Source: Streptomyces erythrochromogenes
Lineage (GTDB): Bacteria > Actinomycetota > Actinomycetes > Streptomycetales > Streptomycetaceae
Assembly: GCF_036170895.1 (NCBI RefSeq)
Contig: NZ_CP108036.1
Span: forward strand, 7,599,501-7,663,500
Reading direction: 5' to 3'
DNA: 64,000 bases
Shown: piece by piece, positions 43,020-52,463 of the stretch
Layout: the number at the start of each line of letters is the position of its first letter
How positions within the stretch are numbered: the first letter of the stretch is position 1
Made by a program: the position numbers and the translations under genes
Notes under the pieces: model-generated
The model's database searches: none
What the model saw: the letters and a program-made list of their open reading frames with translations, nothing else
What the model was told of the DNA's origin: nothing

Positions 43020-44747
43020 ATGGCCCGAGCCAACGACCAGGTCGAGGCGATGCTCCGGGAGTACGCGGACCTCATCGCGATCCGGGGCGGGGAGGGGTTC
43101 AAGGCGCGCGCGTACGAGAAGGCCGCCCGCGCCGTCGGGGGCCACCCCCGGGACGTCGCCGCCCTCGACGCCGAGGGCCTGCGCGAGATCCCGGGCGTCG
43201 GCCGGTCGGTCGCCGACAAGATCCTCGAGTACCTGCGGACCGGCCGCATGTCCGTCGTCGACAAGGCCAGGGCCTCCGTGCCGTCCGGCGTCCGCGAGCT
43301 GATCGCGATCCCCGGGCTCGGACCGCGCAAGGCCATGGCCCTGTACGAGGAGCTGGGCGTCACCTCGGTCGACCAGCTCCTCGAAGCCGTTCACCAGGAA
43401 CGGCTGCGCGACCTCAAGGGCTTCGGCGAGCGCACCGAGGAGAACATCCTGCACGGCATCTCCCTGCTCCAGAAGGCGGGTGGGGGCCGGATCCTCGTCG
43501 GCGCCGCCATGGACGTCGCCGAACAGCTCGTCGCCGAGCTGTCCGCCGTCCGAGGCTGCGTCCGCTGCACGTACGCGGGGTCCCTGCGCCGCATGCGGGA
43601 GACCATCGGCGACGTCGACGTCCTGGTGGCGGCGAGCAGGCCGGCGCCGTTCATGGAGGCCCTGACCTCCCTCCCGTACGTCGCCGAGGTCATCGCGCGC
43701 GGTGAGAAGAAGACCTCCGTCCGGACTTCCACGGGCCTCCAGGTGGACCTGCGCGTCCTTCCGCCCGCCTCCTGGGGCGCGGGGCTGCAGTACTTCACCG
43801 GGTCCAAGGCACACAACATCCGCACCCGCGAACTCGCCGTACGCCAGGGCCTCAAGCTCTCCGAGTACGGGCTCTTCGACGCCGAGAGCGGCGAGAGCAC
43901 CGCCTCGGAGACCGAGGAGTCCGTCTACGACCGGCTCGGACTGCCCTGGATACCGCCGGCGCTGCGCGAGGACCGCGGCGAGATCGCGGCCGGGCTGCGC
44001 GGCGAACTCCCGGACCTCCTCGACGACAAGGACATCCGCGGCGACCTGCACACCCACACCGACCTCACGGACGGACTCGCCCCGCTGGAGGACATGGTCG
44101 CCGCCGCTGCCGCCCGGGGATACGCGTACTACGCGGTCACCGACCACGCCCCGGACCTCTCCATGCAGCGCATGACCCGGGAGAAGATCCTCGCCCAGCG
44201 CGAGCGGGTGCGCGAACTGGACGGCAGGCACCACAGGATGCGGCTGCTGCACGGCACGGAACTCAACATCGGCCCCGACGGCTCGCTGGACTGGCCCGAC
44301 GCGTTCCTCGCGGACTTCGACATCTGCGTGGCCTCGGTGCACTCTCACTTCGACCAGAGCAGGCCGGAGCTGACGCGCCGTCTCATCCGCGCCTGCGAGA
44401 ACCCGCACGTCGCCGTGATCGGGCATCCCACGACCCGCCGGATCGGCAAACGCCCGGGCATCGACGCCGACTTCGACGCCGTCTTCGAGGCCTGCGCGCG
44501 GACGGGCACGGCTCTGGAGATCAACGCCCATCCCGAGCGGCTCGACCTGTGCGACGAGGACATCCTGCGGGCGAAGCGGTACGGGGTGAAGTTCGCGGTG
44601 AACTCGGACGCCCACGCCACCACGCATCTGCCCTACATGCGCTACGGGGTGGGGACGGCGCAGCGCGGCTGGCTGACCGCGGACGACGTCGTCAACGCCT
44701 GGCCGCTGACGAGACTGCGCCGGTTCCTGGCCGGGAAGACCAGGTGA
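43020..44747 (+). CDS. polX: DNA polymerase/3'-5' exonuclease PolX
   Basis: A 575-residue repair enzyme. The N-terminal family X polymerase has helix-hairpin-helix segments (EIPGVGRSVADKI, IPGLGPRKAMALYEEL) and the nucleotidyl-transfer GSLRRMRETIGDVDVLV with catalytic aspartates. The C-terminal PHP domain has metal motifs DLHTHTDLTDG, TDH, HGTEL, VHSHF, GHPT and DAH, giving phosphoesterase/exonuclease activity. It fills small gaps in base-excision or end-joining repair. The start at 43020 has GGAGG unusually close (one base), so an alternative start slightly downstream is possible. Confidence 0.92.
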   Translation: MARANDQVEAMLREYADLIAIRGGEGFKARAYEKAARAVGGHPRDVAALDAEGLREIPGVGRSVADKILEYLRTGRMSVVDKARASVPSGVRELIAIPGLGPRKAMALYEELGVTSVDQLLEAVHQERLRDLKGFGERTEENILHGISLLQKAGGGRILVGAAMDVAEQLVAELSAVRGCVRCTYAGSLRRMRETIGDVDVLVAASRPAPFMEALTSLPYVAEVIARGEKKTSVRTSTGLQVDLRVLPPASWGAGLQYFTGSKAHNIRTRELAVRQGLKLSEYGLFDAESGESTASETEESVYDRLGLPWIPPALREDRGEIAAGLRGELPDLLDDKDIRGDLHTHTDLTDGLAPLEDMVAAAAARGYAYYAVTDHAPDLSMQRMTREKILAQRERVRELDGRHHRMRLLHGTELNIGPDGSLDWPDAFLADFDICVASVHSHFDQSRPELTRRLIRACENPHVAVIGHPTTRRIGKRPGIDADFDAVFEACARTGTALEINAHPERLDLCDEDILRAKRYGVKFAVNSDAHATTHLPYMRYGVGTAQRGWLTADDVVNAWPLTRLRRFLAGKTR

Positions 44748-44804
44748 GCACCTGCCCGCGGGTGCGACCGGTTCGCGCCGGCCGCGCCCGCCGGCAGGGT
44801 CCTG

Positions 44805-46226
44805 TCAGTGGCCGAAGTCGAACCAGTTGACGTTCACGAAGTCCGCCGGCTGGCCGCTTGTGAAGGTCAGATAGACGTCGTGCGTGCCCGTGACCGCGGT
44901 GATGTTCGCCGGGATCGTGCGCCAGCTCTGCCAACCGCCGGTGTTCGCGACGGAGAAGCTGCCGACCGGGGGCGAGGTCCGGCTGTCGAGCCGTACCTCG
45001 ACGAGCCCGCTGACCCCGCCGGCGGCCCCGCTCGCGACCCGGCCGTGGAACTGCCGAGCCGGGGCGGAGCCGAAGTCCACGCCCCGGAACAGGGCCCAGT
45101 CGCCGTTGCCGATCGCCGCGAGGTTCTGGCCGCCGCCCGCGTCCGCGGAAGCCTCCTTGGCCACGCCCGACTGGCCGTCGTACGACTCGGCCCGGATCGC
45201 GGCGTAGGCGTCGCGGTTGCCGGACGGCGGGGTGGTGGGCGGCGTGGTCGGGGGAGTGGTGGGCGGTGTCGTGCCGCCCGTGGACCGCAGGACGGACACG
45301 TAGTCGACGACCATGGCGTGGCCGGGCTCGGTGCCGGCGTCGGGTCCGCCCCCGAAGGCGTCGGGGAACCCGCCGCCCATGGCGACGTTCAGGATGATGA
45401 AGTAGCCGTGGTTGGTGGCGTTGGTCCAGGTCGTCGCGTCGACCTGATCGGCGCGCACGGTGTGGAAGTTGAGCCCGTCGACGTAGAAGCGCATCTGCTC
45501 GACCGCGGTGGAGCGGTCCCACTCGACGGCGTAGGTGTGGAAGCCGGCCTGGCAGGTGGCCCCGGGGCAGACGCGCTGGCCGCCGATGCCGGACGTCTCG
45601 TTGCAGGGACCGCCCGGGCTCGTGCCGCAGTGCACCGTCGCCCAGACGGTGTTGAGGCCCTGGACGTTCTCCATGATGTCGATCTCGCCGACGCCCGGCC
45701 AGTTCCACCAGTTCCCGCGGTACGGGGTGCCGAGCATCCAGAAGGCGGGCCAGTAGCCCTTGGCGGCCGGCCCCGTGACGTTCGGCATCTGGATGCGCGC
45801 CTCGGTGCGGAGCGTGCCGCCCGCCGGGGGCTCGAAATCGCCCCGCCGGGTCTCGACGCGACCGGACGTCCACCGGCCCGCGGCGTCCCGGCGGGGGGTG
45901 ATGCGCAGGTGGCCCGCGCCGTCGAGGGAGACGTTGGCGGGGTCGGCGGTCATCGTCTCGATCTCGCCCGTCCCGAAGTTGGCGGGACCGCCGGGATAGC
46001 TGGTGCCGGTGGTGTACTGCCAGTCGGCGGTGTCCACCCCGGAGCCGGCGGGCCCGTCGAACTCGTCCAGGAACACCTGGGACCAGCCCGCCGGTGCGGG
46101 GGGAGCCGCTGCACTGGCGGGCAGCACGACGCCCGCGGCGGCGGCCGCCACCAGGGCGGCCGTACCGATCGCGGCCAGGACTGCCCGCCGTAAGGTCGCT
46201 CGTTTCCTGCCGGATGTCTCGCGCAT
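44805..46226 (-). CDS. Secreted GH16 beta-glucanase with CBM6
   Basis: A 473-residue secreted enzyme. The signal peptide (to about residue 40) is followed by a GH16 catalytic domain with the ExDxxE motif in GEIDIMENV, WPAFWMLG and the typical ...WDRSTAVEQMRFYVDG region. A Thr/Pro linker (TTPPTTPPTTPP) leads to a C-terminal CBM6-type module ending NVNWFDFGH. It should cleave beta-1,3 or mixed-linked glucans such as laminarin or fungal cell wall. A 32-base perfect palindrome of LacI-operator type lies 59 bases upstream. Confidence 0.92.
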   Translation of the reverse strand: MRETSGRKRATLRRAVLAAIGTAALVAAAAAGVVLPASAAAPPAPAGWSQVFLDEFDGPAGSGVDTADWQYTTGTSYPGGPANFGTGEIETMTADPANVSLDGAGHLRITPRRDAAGRWTSGRVETRRGDFEPPAGGTLRTEARIQMPNVTGPAAKGYWPAFWMLGTPYRGNWWNWPGVGEIDIMENVQGLNTVWATVHCGTSPGGPCNETSGIGGQRVCPGATCQAGFHTYAVEWDRSTAVEQMRFYVDGLNFHTVRADQVDATTWTNATNHGYFIILNVAMGGGFPDAFGGGPDAGTEPGHAMVVDYVSVLRSTGGTTPPTTPPTTPPTTPPSGNRDAYAAIRAESYDGQSGVAKEASADAGGGQNLAAIGNGDWALFRGVDFGSAPARQFHGRVASGAAGGVSGLVEVRLDSRTSPPVGSFSVANTGGWQSWRTIPANITAVTGTHDVYLTFTSGQPADFVNVNWFDFGH

Positions 46227-46284
46227 GGGTGCCCTCTCTGAAGCGCGCGCCGAGGCGCGGGTGCGGGGGGATGTAGAGCCGGGT

Positions 46285-46316
46285 CCACCGTTCTGAGAGC
46301 GCTCTCAGAACGGTGG
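46285..46316. promoter_or_regulatory. Perfect 32-base palindrome upstream of the GH16 gene, LacI-type operator
   Basis: The centre, TTCTGAGAGCGCTCTCAGAA (46291-46310), is flanked by CCACCG and CGGTGG, so 16-base arms meet without spacer. GAGAGCGCTCTC resembles the CebR/BxlR-type operators that control glucan-degrading enzymes in Streptomyces. It lies just upstream of the GH16 start, where it could block transcription. Confidence 0.7.
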
Positions 46317-46360
46317 CTACTGTGCTCTGCACCCCCGCGACCGTCAAGAGCCGCAACAAG

Positions 46361-46395
46361 CGTCTCCCCGCCGAGTACGACTCGGCGGGGAGACG
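46361..46395 (-). terminator. Terminator after the large repeat protein gene
   Basis: Perfect 16-base arms (CGTCTCCCCGCCGAGT and its complement) around the three-base loop ACG, 23 bases beyond the minus-strand stop at 46418. Confidence 0.78.
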
Positions 46396-46417
46396 GTGGG
46401 ACGGGGGGAGGGGACGG

Positions 46418-49400
46418 TCAGCCGAGGTGGCCGAAGAGGTCGACGACGACGTGGGCGGAGCCCCAGCCGAGGTTGGCGATCTCCACCTTGCCGTCGGCGC
46501 CGACCGGCACCGTGACCAGATTGGCGACGGTCCGCCCGGTCGTCCAGTTGAGGTTGGAGGAGTCGGGGCGGGCGACGCCGGAGGGCCAGACGGTCAGGTG
46601 GCCGTCGGACTTCGGGTCGGTCACGGTCACGTTCAGCACGACCGCCTTGGCCCGGCCGAGTTCAGGGTTCCCGGAGAGGTCGAGCACGGTGCTGCCGCGC
46701 GCGGGGACCGCACCGGAGGTCCGGGTGTCCAGTACGCGCTGGGGGCCGGCGGTGTGGAAACCGGCACCCGCCTGGTCGTCGGAGTAGTAGCCGAACACGT
46801 CGGCGATCAGGTGGGTGGTGCCCCAGCTCGCGTTGAACAGCTTCACCGTCCCGTCCGAACCGACCGGTACCACCACGTGGTTGGGCACGGTCTGGCCCGC
46901 CGTCCAGTTGAGGCTGGACGATTCGGGGCGGGCGACGCCCGACGGCCACACCGTCAGGTGCCCGGCGTCCTTCGCGTCCGTGACGGTCACGTTCAGCACG
47001 ACGGCCTTCACCCCGGACTGCGGCACGCCGCCACGGCCCGCGACCTGCAGCGCCACCTCACTGCGGGCTGCCACCGGGGTGGTGCCCGGCCGGCCCACGG
47101 CCGCACGGGAGTCCAGCAGGCGGGCCGGGCCCGCCGCGGTGAAGGTGCTGCCGGAGGCGTCGGCGGAGTAGTAGCCGAAGACGTCGGCGATCAGGTGCGC
47201 CGTGCCCCAGCCCGCGTTGCGCAGGTTGACCTTGCCGTCCTCGCCGACCGGTACCACGACCTGGTTCGGCACGGTCCGCCCGGTCGTCCAGTTGAGGTTG
47301 GAGGAGTCGGGTCGAGGGGTGCCGGAGGGCCAGACGGTCAGGTGCCCGTCCGACTGCGGCTCGGTGACCGTCACGTTCAGCACGACGGCCTTCACCCCGG
47401 ACTGCGGTACCCCCGCCCGGCCCGCGACCTGCAGCGACACCTCGCCGCCGGCCGCCACCGGAGCCGTTCCGGCACGGCCGAGGCCCGCCCGGGTGTCCAG
47501 CAGCCGCGCCGGGGACAGTGTGGTGAAGCGGTCGCCGGCCTGCGCGGCCGGGATGCCGTTGTTGGCCACGTGGACGCGCTGCCCGTCGGCGTCGGCCCAC
47601 ACGATGTTCGACCCGGTACGGTCCACCGCCCAGGACCGGTTCGGGTGGCGCCGGCTCTTCCACTCCTCGCCCTGGGCGAGCGTGCGGACCCGCACGGTGC
47701 TCTCGCCGCCCGAGGTCTTGATGCCGTCGTGGAAGTCGAGCAGCAGCAGCCTGCCGGTGGCCAGGTCCTGGCGCACCAGATAGCCGTCGCCGAGCAGCGA
47801 CTCCCGGCCCTGGACGCTGTTGGTCCAGTCCTTGCTCATCACCGGAACCGAGAGGGTCTGGCGGGTCGCGGTGTCGTACACGCCGCTGGTGCGCACCGTG
47901 CCCTGATCGTCCTGGCAGGCCCAGGCGACGTAGCGTCCGACGGCCTCCAGCAGAGTGGCCGGGCACGGCGTGGTGAAGGTGCCGCGGTCCATCTCGCCCT
48001 TGATGTCACTGGCGTAGACGGTCTTGTCGTTCTGCCTGGAGAGCCAGAGCGTGTCGCCCTGGAGCGCGACGCCGGTCGCCTGCGTCGTGAACACCTGGGC
48101 ACGGGCGTCGAGATCGCCGACGATGACCTGGTGGTTGGACGTCCAGTTGCCGTACGCGGTCTGCGCGAGTGCGACGTAGCGGCCGGCGGCGTCCGCGGTC
48201 TGGAGCCCGCCCACGTCACCGGTGGGGATCTTGCCGGCCCAGTCGCGGTTGCCGGCCTGGCGGATGGCGGCCGCCTTCCACGTCACCGGCTCGTGCTCCA
48301 GGTACCGGCCGTCCCCGGTGGACCGGATTCCGACGCAGCCGGGGTTGTGGCTGAAGCAGCTGCTGATGGAGTGGGTTCCGTCGAGGTACTCGAAGGTCTT
48401 GACCGGGGTCGGGTCGTTCGAGATCCGGTAGCTGCGGTACGCGCCGGTGATGTCTCCCGGCTGGAACTGGACGGTGTCCGAGGCGGTGGTGAGCACGCCG
48501 CCGCCGATCGAAAGCCCGAAGACCGTGGCCGGTGCCGCGGGGACGTCCGTCAGCTTGGCGGCCTGCGGCTTGGCGTCGCCGGCCGCGGTGAGCCGCTGGA
48601 CGGCGACCTGGGGCTGGTTGCCGTACGCGGGAGCCTTGGGGCTGCCGACCGCGATGAGCGAGCCGTCGGGGGCCGGCAGCAGCTGGCTGTCGGCGAGCTC
48701 CAGCAGGTATTCGACGATTCCGGTGTTCGAGCCGATGCCGGTGAAGTGCAGCGGACGGCCCCGGTTGTCGCCGGAGCTTCCCACGCTGGACTGGGTGCCG
48801 ATCAGCCAGTCGCCCAGCATTCGCAGTTCGCCCGAGACCGGGTTGAGATAGGTGGAACTGAGCACCGTCTGCGGCTGGGCCCGGTCCAGTGCGTCGACCA
48901 TGTTTCCGCCGCCGGTGCGCAGCACCTTGCCCTTGGCCAGCCGGAAGGTGTGCGAGAACTCGAACTCCCCCTCGTCCGGCAGCGCGGTGGTCTGCCCCGT
49001 CACGACGTCCACGAGGACGGAGTGGCTGAGGTCGTCCAGGCGGTGACGCAGGATCAGTGAGTTCTGGTCGCCGTCGTGCACCGTGGGCGCGAGGGCAGCG
49101 CCGGCCGGCAGTGCGACCTTGGTGCGGACGGTGGAGCCGCCGTCCAACCGGTTCAGGAACCAGCCGGTGACGGCCGAGGCGGTGCCCTCGAAGGTCAGCA
49201 CGGTACGCCCGTACGTCCCCGAGTAGGTCTGCCCGGCGGGGATCGTGACGGTGCCCAGCGTGACCGGCTTGCCGCCGCCGAGGTCGAACAGGTCGACCTT
49301 GGCGGGAGCCTGCGCCGTGGCCGCCGCGGGGACCGCCACGGTGTCCGAGGACGTTCCGTAGCGGTGGTCGGGAGCTCCCCGGTAGCCGCCCGAGGGCCGG

Positions 49401-49726
49401 CCCTGGTCCAAGTCCCCGCTGACGGGGGCGGGCAGGCGCAGCCCGGTGTCGGTGGTGGCGCCGGTGTCGTACCGGGTCCACAGCAGTTGGTCGCCGCCCT
49501 CGCGGGCGTGCAGCAGGCCGGTGTCGCCGGCCACGAAGAGCTGGTCCCGGGCCGGGAGGCCGCGCGGGGCGGCGGGCAGTACGAGCTCGGCGGGGGCGCC
49601 GGCGGCCGGGGCGGCGGCCGCCCCGGGCGGGGCCGCGGCCAGCAGTGCGGCCCCGGTGACCAGGGCCAGCGCGGCGGCTCCGAGCCCTCGGTGCGGGCGT
49701 GACGTTCGTCTTACGGTTGGGTCCAC
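46418..49726 (-). CDS. Large secreted protein with three C-terminal repeats
   Basis: A 1102-residue exported protein. From the GTG at 49726 (AGGAGAGGG upstream) a signal peptide ends near the Ala-rich AAAPPGAAAAP region. About 700 residues of beta-rich sequence with WD/kelch-like blades follow (LLWTRYDTG, GRYVALAQTAYG, WACQDDQGT), plausibly a propeller. The last 370 residues are three repeats of about 110-130 residues with ARLLDTRAGLG, VKAVVLNVTVT, GHLTVWPSG, LNWTTGRTVPN and HLIADVFGYYS. These repeats occur at the C-termini of many Streptomyces surface proteins; function and any ligand are unknown. Confidence 0.82.
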   Translation of the reverse strand: MDPTVRRTSRPHRGLGAAALALVTGAALLAAAPPGAAAAPAAGAPAELVLPAAPRGLPARDQLFVAGDTGLLHAREGGDQLLWTRYDTGATTDTGLRLPAPVSGDLDQGRPSGGYRGAPDHRYGTSSDTVAVPAAATAQAPAKVDLFDLGGGKPVTLGTVTIPAGQTYSGTYGRTVLTFEGTASAVTGWFLNRLDGGSTVRTKVALPAGAALAPTVHDGDQNSLILRHRLDDLSHSVLVDVVTGQTTALPDEGEFEFSHTFRLAKGKVLRTGGGNMVDALDRAQPQTVLSSTYLNPVSGELRMLGDWLIGTQSSVGSSGDNRGRPLHFTGIGSNTGIVEYLLELADSQLLPAPDGSLIAVGSPKAPAYGNQPQVAVQRLTAAGDAKPQAAKLTDVPAAPATVFGLSIGGGVLTTASDTVQFQPGDITGAYRSYRISNDPTPVKTFEYLDGTHSISSCFSHNPGCVGIRSTGDGRYLEHEPVTWKAAAIRQAGNRDWAGKIPTGDVGGLQTADAAGRYVALAQTAYGNWTSNHQVIVGDLDARAQVFTTQATGVALQGDTLWLSRQNDKTVYASDIKGEMDRGTFTTPCPATLLEAVGRYVAWACQDDQGTVRTSGVYDTATRQTLSVPVMSKDWTNSVQGRESLLGDGYLVRQDLATGRLLLLDFHDGIKTSGGESTVRVRTLAQGEEWKSRRHPNRSWAVDRTGSNIVWADADGQRVHVANNGIPAAQAGDRFTTLSPARLLDTRAGLGRAGTAPVAAGGEVSLQVAGRAGVPQSGVKAVVLNVTVTEPQSDGHLTVWPSGTPRPDSSNLNWTTGRTVPNQVVVPVGEDGKVNLRNAGWGTAHLIADVFGYYSADASGSTFTAAGPARLLDSRAAVGRPGTTPVAARSEVALQVAGRGGVPQSGVKAVVLNVTVTDAKDAGHLTVWPSGVARPESSSLNWTAGQTVPNHVVVPVGSDGTVKLFNASWGTTHLIADVFGYYSDDQAGAGFHTAGPQRVLDTRTSGAVPARGSTVLDLSGNPELGRAKAVVLNVTVTDPKSDGHLTVWPSGVARPDSSNLNWTTGRTVANLVTVPVGADGKVEIANLGWGSAHVVVDLFGHLG
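46421..47530 (-). repeat. Three tandem coding repeats
   Basis: About residues 733-862, 863-991 and 992-1102 of the protein repeat the order LLDTR, VVLNVTVT, GHLTVWPSG, LNWTTGRT and DVFGYYS. The nucleotide sequences are also similar, so recombination between units could change copy number. Confidence 0.8.
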
Positions 49727-49942
49727 AACCACCCTCTCCTGGGCGAACACGGCAGGAAGGGGGCATCAGGGAGCCGGCCCCGGGCAGCCGCTCTCGCGGG
49801 CCGGTCGGCCTGACTCTTCGTGATCGGCCCCCCTCCGATCGTTTCGGAGCATACCAACGGTGATCGTCCGGTCGCACAGGAGTTCCCGTGTCGCGAGGCG
49901 GTTGAATTCGTTCGCATGTTCGAGGTCTGGCAGGATGTGGGC

Positions 49943-50533
49943 ATGGCGATGGAACGCGGAGTCCGCGAAGCGGGTGGATGGGGCGAAGCGAGTGGAGCGG
50001 GCGAGGCTTCTTCACGGATCCCGGGCGACCTGCTGCGGGCCAAGGCGCTGGCGTACGACCCGGGCGGGTTCACGTGCTCGCCGCCGGTGCCCGAGGCGGA
50101 GAGCGCCGACTACGGGGCGTGCGGGTTCACCCTGGACGGACTGTCGGTGAGGTTCCGCGTCGCCAGGACGACCCCGACGAAGGCCGGCCAGTTCGTCACG
50201 GTGTGGAAGCGGTCCGCGGGCGGGCCGATCCAGCCCTTCGACGCCGCGGATCCCGTCGACCTGTTCGTCATCAGCACCCGCGAGGGCGAGGACTTCGGGC
50301 AGTTCGTGTTCCCGAGGGAGGTGCTGCGCGAACGGAACATCGTGTCGACGGACGGCGTCGGCGGGAAGCGGGCGTTCCGTGTCTACCCGCCGTGGGTGAC
50401 CACCACCAGCCGCCAGGCCCGCGGAACGCAGGCCTGGCAGGTGGAACACTTCCTCCGGCTGTCCGGGGAGGACGAGCTGGTCGACATCCCCCGTGCGTAC
50501 GCGCTCTGCCACCCCGGGGAGGCCGGCCCTTAA
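49943..50533 (+). CDS. MepB-family protein
   Basis: A 196-residue soluble protein. AESADYGACGFTLDGLSVRF, KAGQFVTVWKRSAGGPIQPF, FGQFVFPREVL, GKRAFRVYPPWV and TQAWQVEHF match the MepB family, named from the Staphylococcus mepRAB locus but of unknown activity. The start is uncertain. ATG 49943 has CAGGATG upstream; ATG 49916 would add nine residues. It has no mepA-type transporter beside it. Confidence 0.82.
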   Translation: MAMERGVREAGGWGEASGAGEASSRIPGDLLRAKALAYDPGGFTCSPPVPEAESADYGACGFTLDGLSVRFRVARTTPTKAGQFVTVWKRSAGGPIQPFDAADPVDLFVISTREGEDFGQFVFPREVLRERNIVSTDGVGGKRAFRVYPPWVTTTSRQARGTQAWQVEHFLRLSGEDELVDIPRAYALCHPGEAGP

Positions 50534-50574
50534 TGCGTTGTCGCGGGCAGTCGGGCTGAGCGAACATCCGGTGC

Positions 50575-51162
50575 ATGGAAGAGCCCGCCGAAAGTATCCG
50601 TTCGGACCGAGTCGACCTGCGCCGGTGGCGCATGAGCGATCTCGACGCACTGGAACGCGCGATCCACGAGTCACTGGACCATCTGGTGCCGTGGATGCCC
50701 TGGGCTGCCGACCCCGGCAGACGGCAGACCGCCGAATTCCTCGCCAAGTGCCACGAGAAGTGGGAGACGGGCGGAGAATTCAGCTACGCGATCACCTCGG
50801 ACGCCGAAGTGATCGGCAGCTGCAGCCTCATGCGCCGCATCGGAGCGGGCGGCCTCGAAATCGGCTACTGGATCCACCCCGCCCGGACCGGCCGGGGCCT
50901 GGTCACGATGGCCGTCGCGGGTCTCGTCGACGCGGGCTTCCGGCTGGACGGCATCGACCACATCGAGATCCGCCACGACGCCGCGAACCACGCCAGCGGG
51001 GCCGTCGCCCGGCGCTCGGGTTTCACCGAGATCGAGCGCGTGCCGGCACCTGACGGGCCGCTCACGTCCGGTGAGTCGGGGATCGACGTCATCTGGCGGA
51101 TGGCGGCGGACCAGTGGAGGACACGGACCGCGGGAACCACCGCCGTCCGGCGGGCGCGCTGA
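50575..51162 (+). CDS. GNAT N-acetyltransferase (RimJ/RimL-like)
   Basis: A 195-residue acetyltransferase. ESIRSDRVDLRRWRMSDLDAL is the usual N-terminus, VIGSCSLMRRI and LEIGYWIHPARTGRGLVTMAV contain the acetyl-CoA-binding motif A (R-x-x-G-x-G/A), and IEIRHDAANHASGAVARRSGF is motif B. It should acetylate an amino group of a protein or small molecule from acetyl-CoA. It is convergent with the S1-like gene. Confidence 0.88.
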   Translation: MEEPAESIRSDRVDLRRWRMSDLDALERAIHESLDHLVPWMPWAADPGRRQTAEFLAKCHEKWETGGEFSYAITSDAEVIGSCSLMRRIGAGGLEIGYWIHPARTGRGLVTMAVAGLVDAGFRLDGIDHIEIRHDAANHASGAVARRSGFTEIERVPAPDGPLTSGESGIDVIWRMAADQWRTRTAGTTAVRRAR

Positions 51163-51198
51163 CCGGCGGCGGCCCGGGAACCGGCCGGGGCGCGGCCG

Positions 51199-51738
51199 TC
51201 ACTGCCTTCCGATCCGTAGCGCTCGGAGTCGCTCACCGGCGTTCTCCGGGCGGATCCGCTCGGCCAGACAGTGCCGGTGCGCGATGACGGTGAGGCTCCC
51301 CGGCCCGTCGTTGCTGCGGACGTCCAGGACCAGGGCGTCTCCGCCCGGGCTGACCGTGGTCCGTTCACCGCAGAAGTCGCACGGCCAGGTGAAGCGCTCC
51401 AGGTCGGCCGGGAGGATACTGAGCCGGACCGAGGCCGGCCGATGGTATCGACGGACCTGCTGGACCACCGCGTCGATCTCCGACCCGACGGGCGGGAAGA
51501 GCGCCGTCAGGTCCTCGTGGCCGATCGTGGTCCGCGAGTACAGCGCGATCATGTCGACCGAGGCCGAGACGCCCGCCTCCTCGTACCCGGCTATCGCGAC
51601 GAGCAGGCCCCACGGCTGGTGGCTCAGCACTTTCGCCCGGACCCGCTGGCCCGGCATGAGCGCCAGGCTCTTGGTCTCGAAGCGCTCCACGTCCGAACTG
51701 CCGCTCAGGTCAGTGGTGATGGGTGGTTGTCCGGTCAC
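51199..51738 (-). CDS. S1-like domain protein with zinc-type cysteines
   Basis: A 179-residue protein from the GTG at 51738, preceded by AAGGAGACCCT. MPGQRVRAKVLSHQPWGLLV and SVDMIALYS resemble an S1/OB-fold strand pattern. A C-terminal part has CDFC and an HRHC segment that may hold zinc. The RNA-binding role is inferred from the S1 resemblance; no partner is near. An upstream extension to 51993 lacks coding character. Confidence 0.65.
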   Translation of the reverse strand: MTGQPPITTDLSGSSDVERFETKSLALMPGQRVRAKVLSHQPWGLLVAIAGYEEAGVSASVDMIALYSRTTIGHEDLTALFPPVGSEIDAVVQQVRRYHRPASVRLSILPADLERFTWPCDFCGERTTVSPGGDALVLDVRSNDGPGSLTVIAHRHCLAERIRPENAGERLRALRIGRQ

Positions 51739-51977
51739 AGGGTCTCCTTCGGGCCGCCCCGGTCGCGATGCCTGCGGCGACCACGCCGGAACGGTGCATG
51801 CCGGGATCGGTGGCGGCGACATGGCGGGCCAGGCCGCCTCTTCCGGGTCCTGACCGGCGGGACGACCCAGGAGATTCTCGCTGACGGTGGCGGTCCCCGC
51901 ACGACCTGCCGGGACTGCCGGGCCAGGTCCGAACTCCTCGGCCGCCGGACGTGTGCGTCCCGTACAGTTCCGGAGCC

Positions 51978-52277
51978 ATGACGGCACTCGCATCCTTCAC
52001 CTTCGTGCGCCACCTCGACGGGCTCCGGCACCGCTTCGAACGCGACGGCGAGCACAACGGCCGCCCCGCCTACCGCCGTACGGACGGGAACGTGTCGTGC
52101 GTCTGGTCCCCGGCCGACGGCTGGCACTGCGAGATCGCCGACGGGCTCGTCACCGCCCACCCCCTCGACGGGCGCGCCGACGGACCCGAACCCCCGGCCG
52201 CCGTCTGGCGCAGCTTCAAGAACGACCGCTCCTACCTCTACGACCTCCGGACCCCCGACTCCGCCGTCGTGCAGTGA
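51978..52277 (+). CDS. Small hypothetical protein
   Basis: A 99-residue soluble protein with FTFVRHLDGLRHRFERDGEH, a single Trp-rich segment (VSCVWSPADGWHCEI) and a C-terminal YDLRTPDSA. Codon use is that of a real Streptomyces gene. No family is recognised. The start at ATG 51978 has GGAG just upstream. It is divergent from the S1-like gene. Confidence 0.65.
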   Translation: MTALASFTFVRHLDGLRHRFERDGEHNGRPAYRRTDGNVSCVWSPADGWHCEIADGLVTAHPLDGRADGPEPPAAVWRSFKNDRSYLYDLRTPDSAVVQ

Positions 52278-52463
52278 CCTGGGAGCCAAGGCCGGCTTCC
52301 GGCGGGCGAACCGGCACGGCCCCTCATTTTCTTTCCGCCGGGACGGTGGCCCGCGGCCCAAGGGAGGAAACCTTCCCGCACCCGCCGGCGCACCGGTGTG
52401 TGCGGTTCCGCCTATCGGCAAAACCGTCCGGGGACCCCGTGGGTGCGGTTACGGTCTGGGCCC

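Noticed and set aside
46313..49060. A 915-codon plus-strand frame opposite the large secreted protein
   Set aside because: The Gly/Val/Arg-rich shadow lacks motifs, while the opposite strand encodes a signal peptide and three clear repeats.
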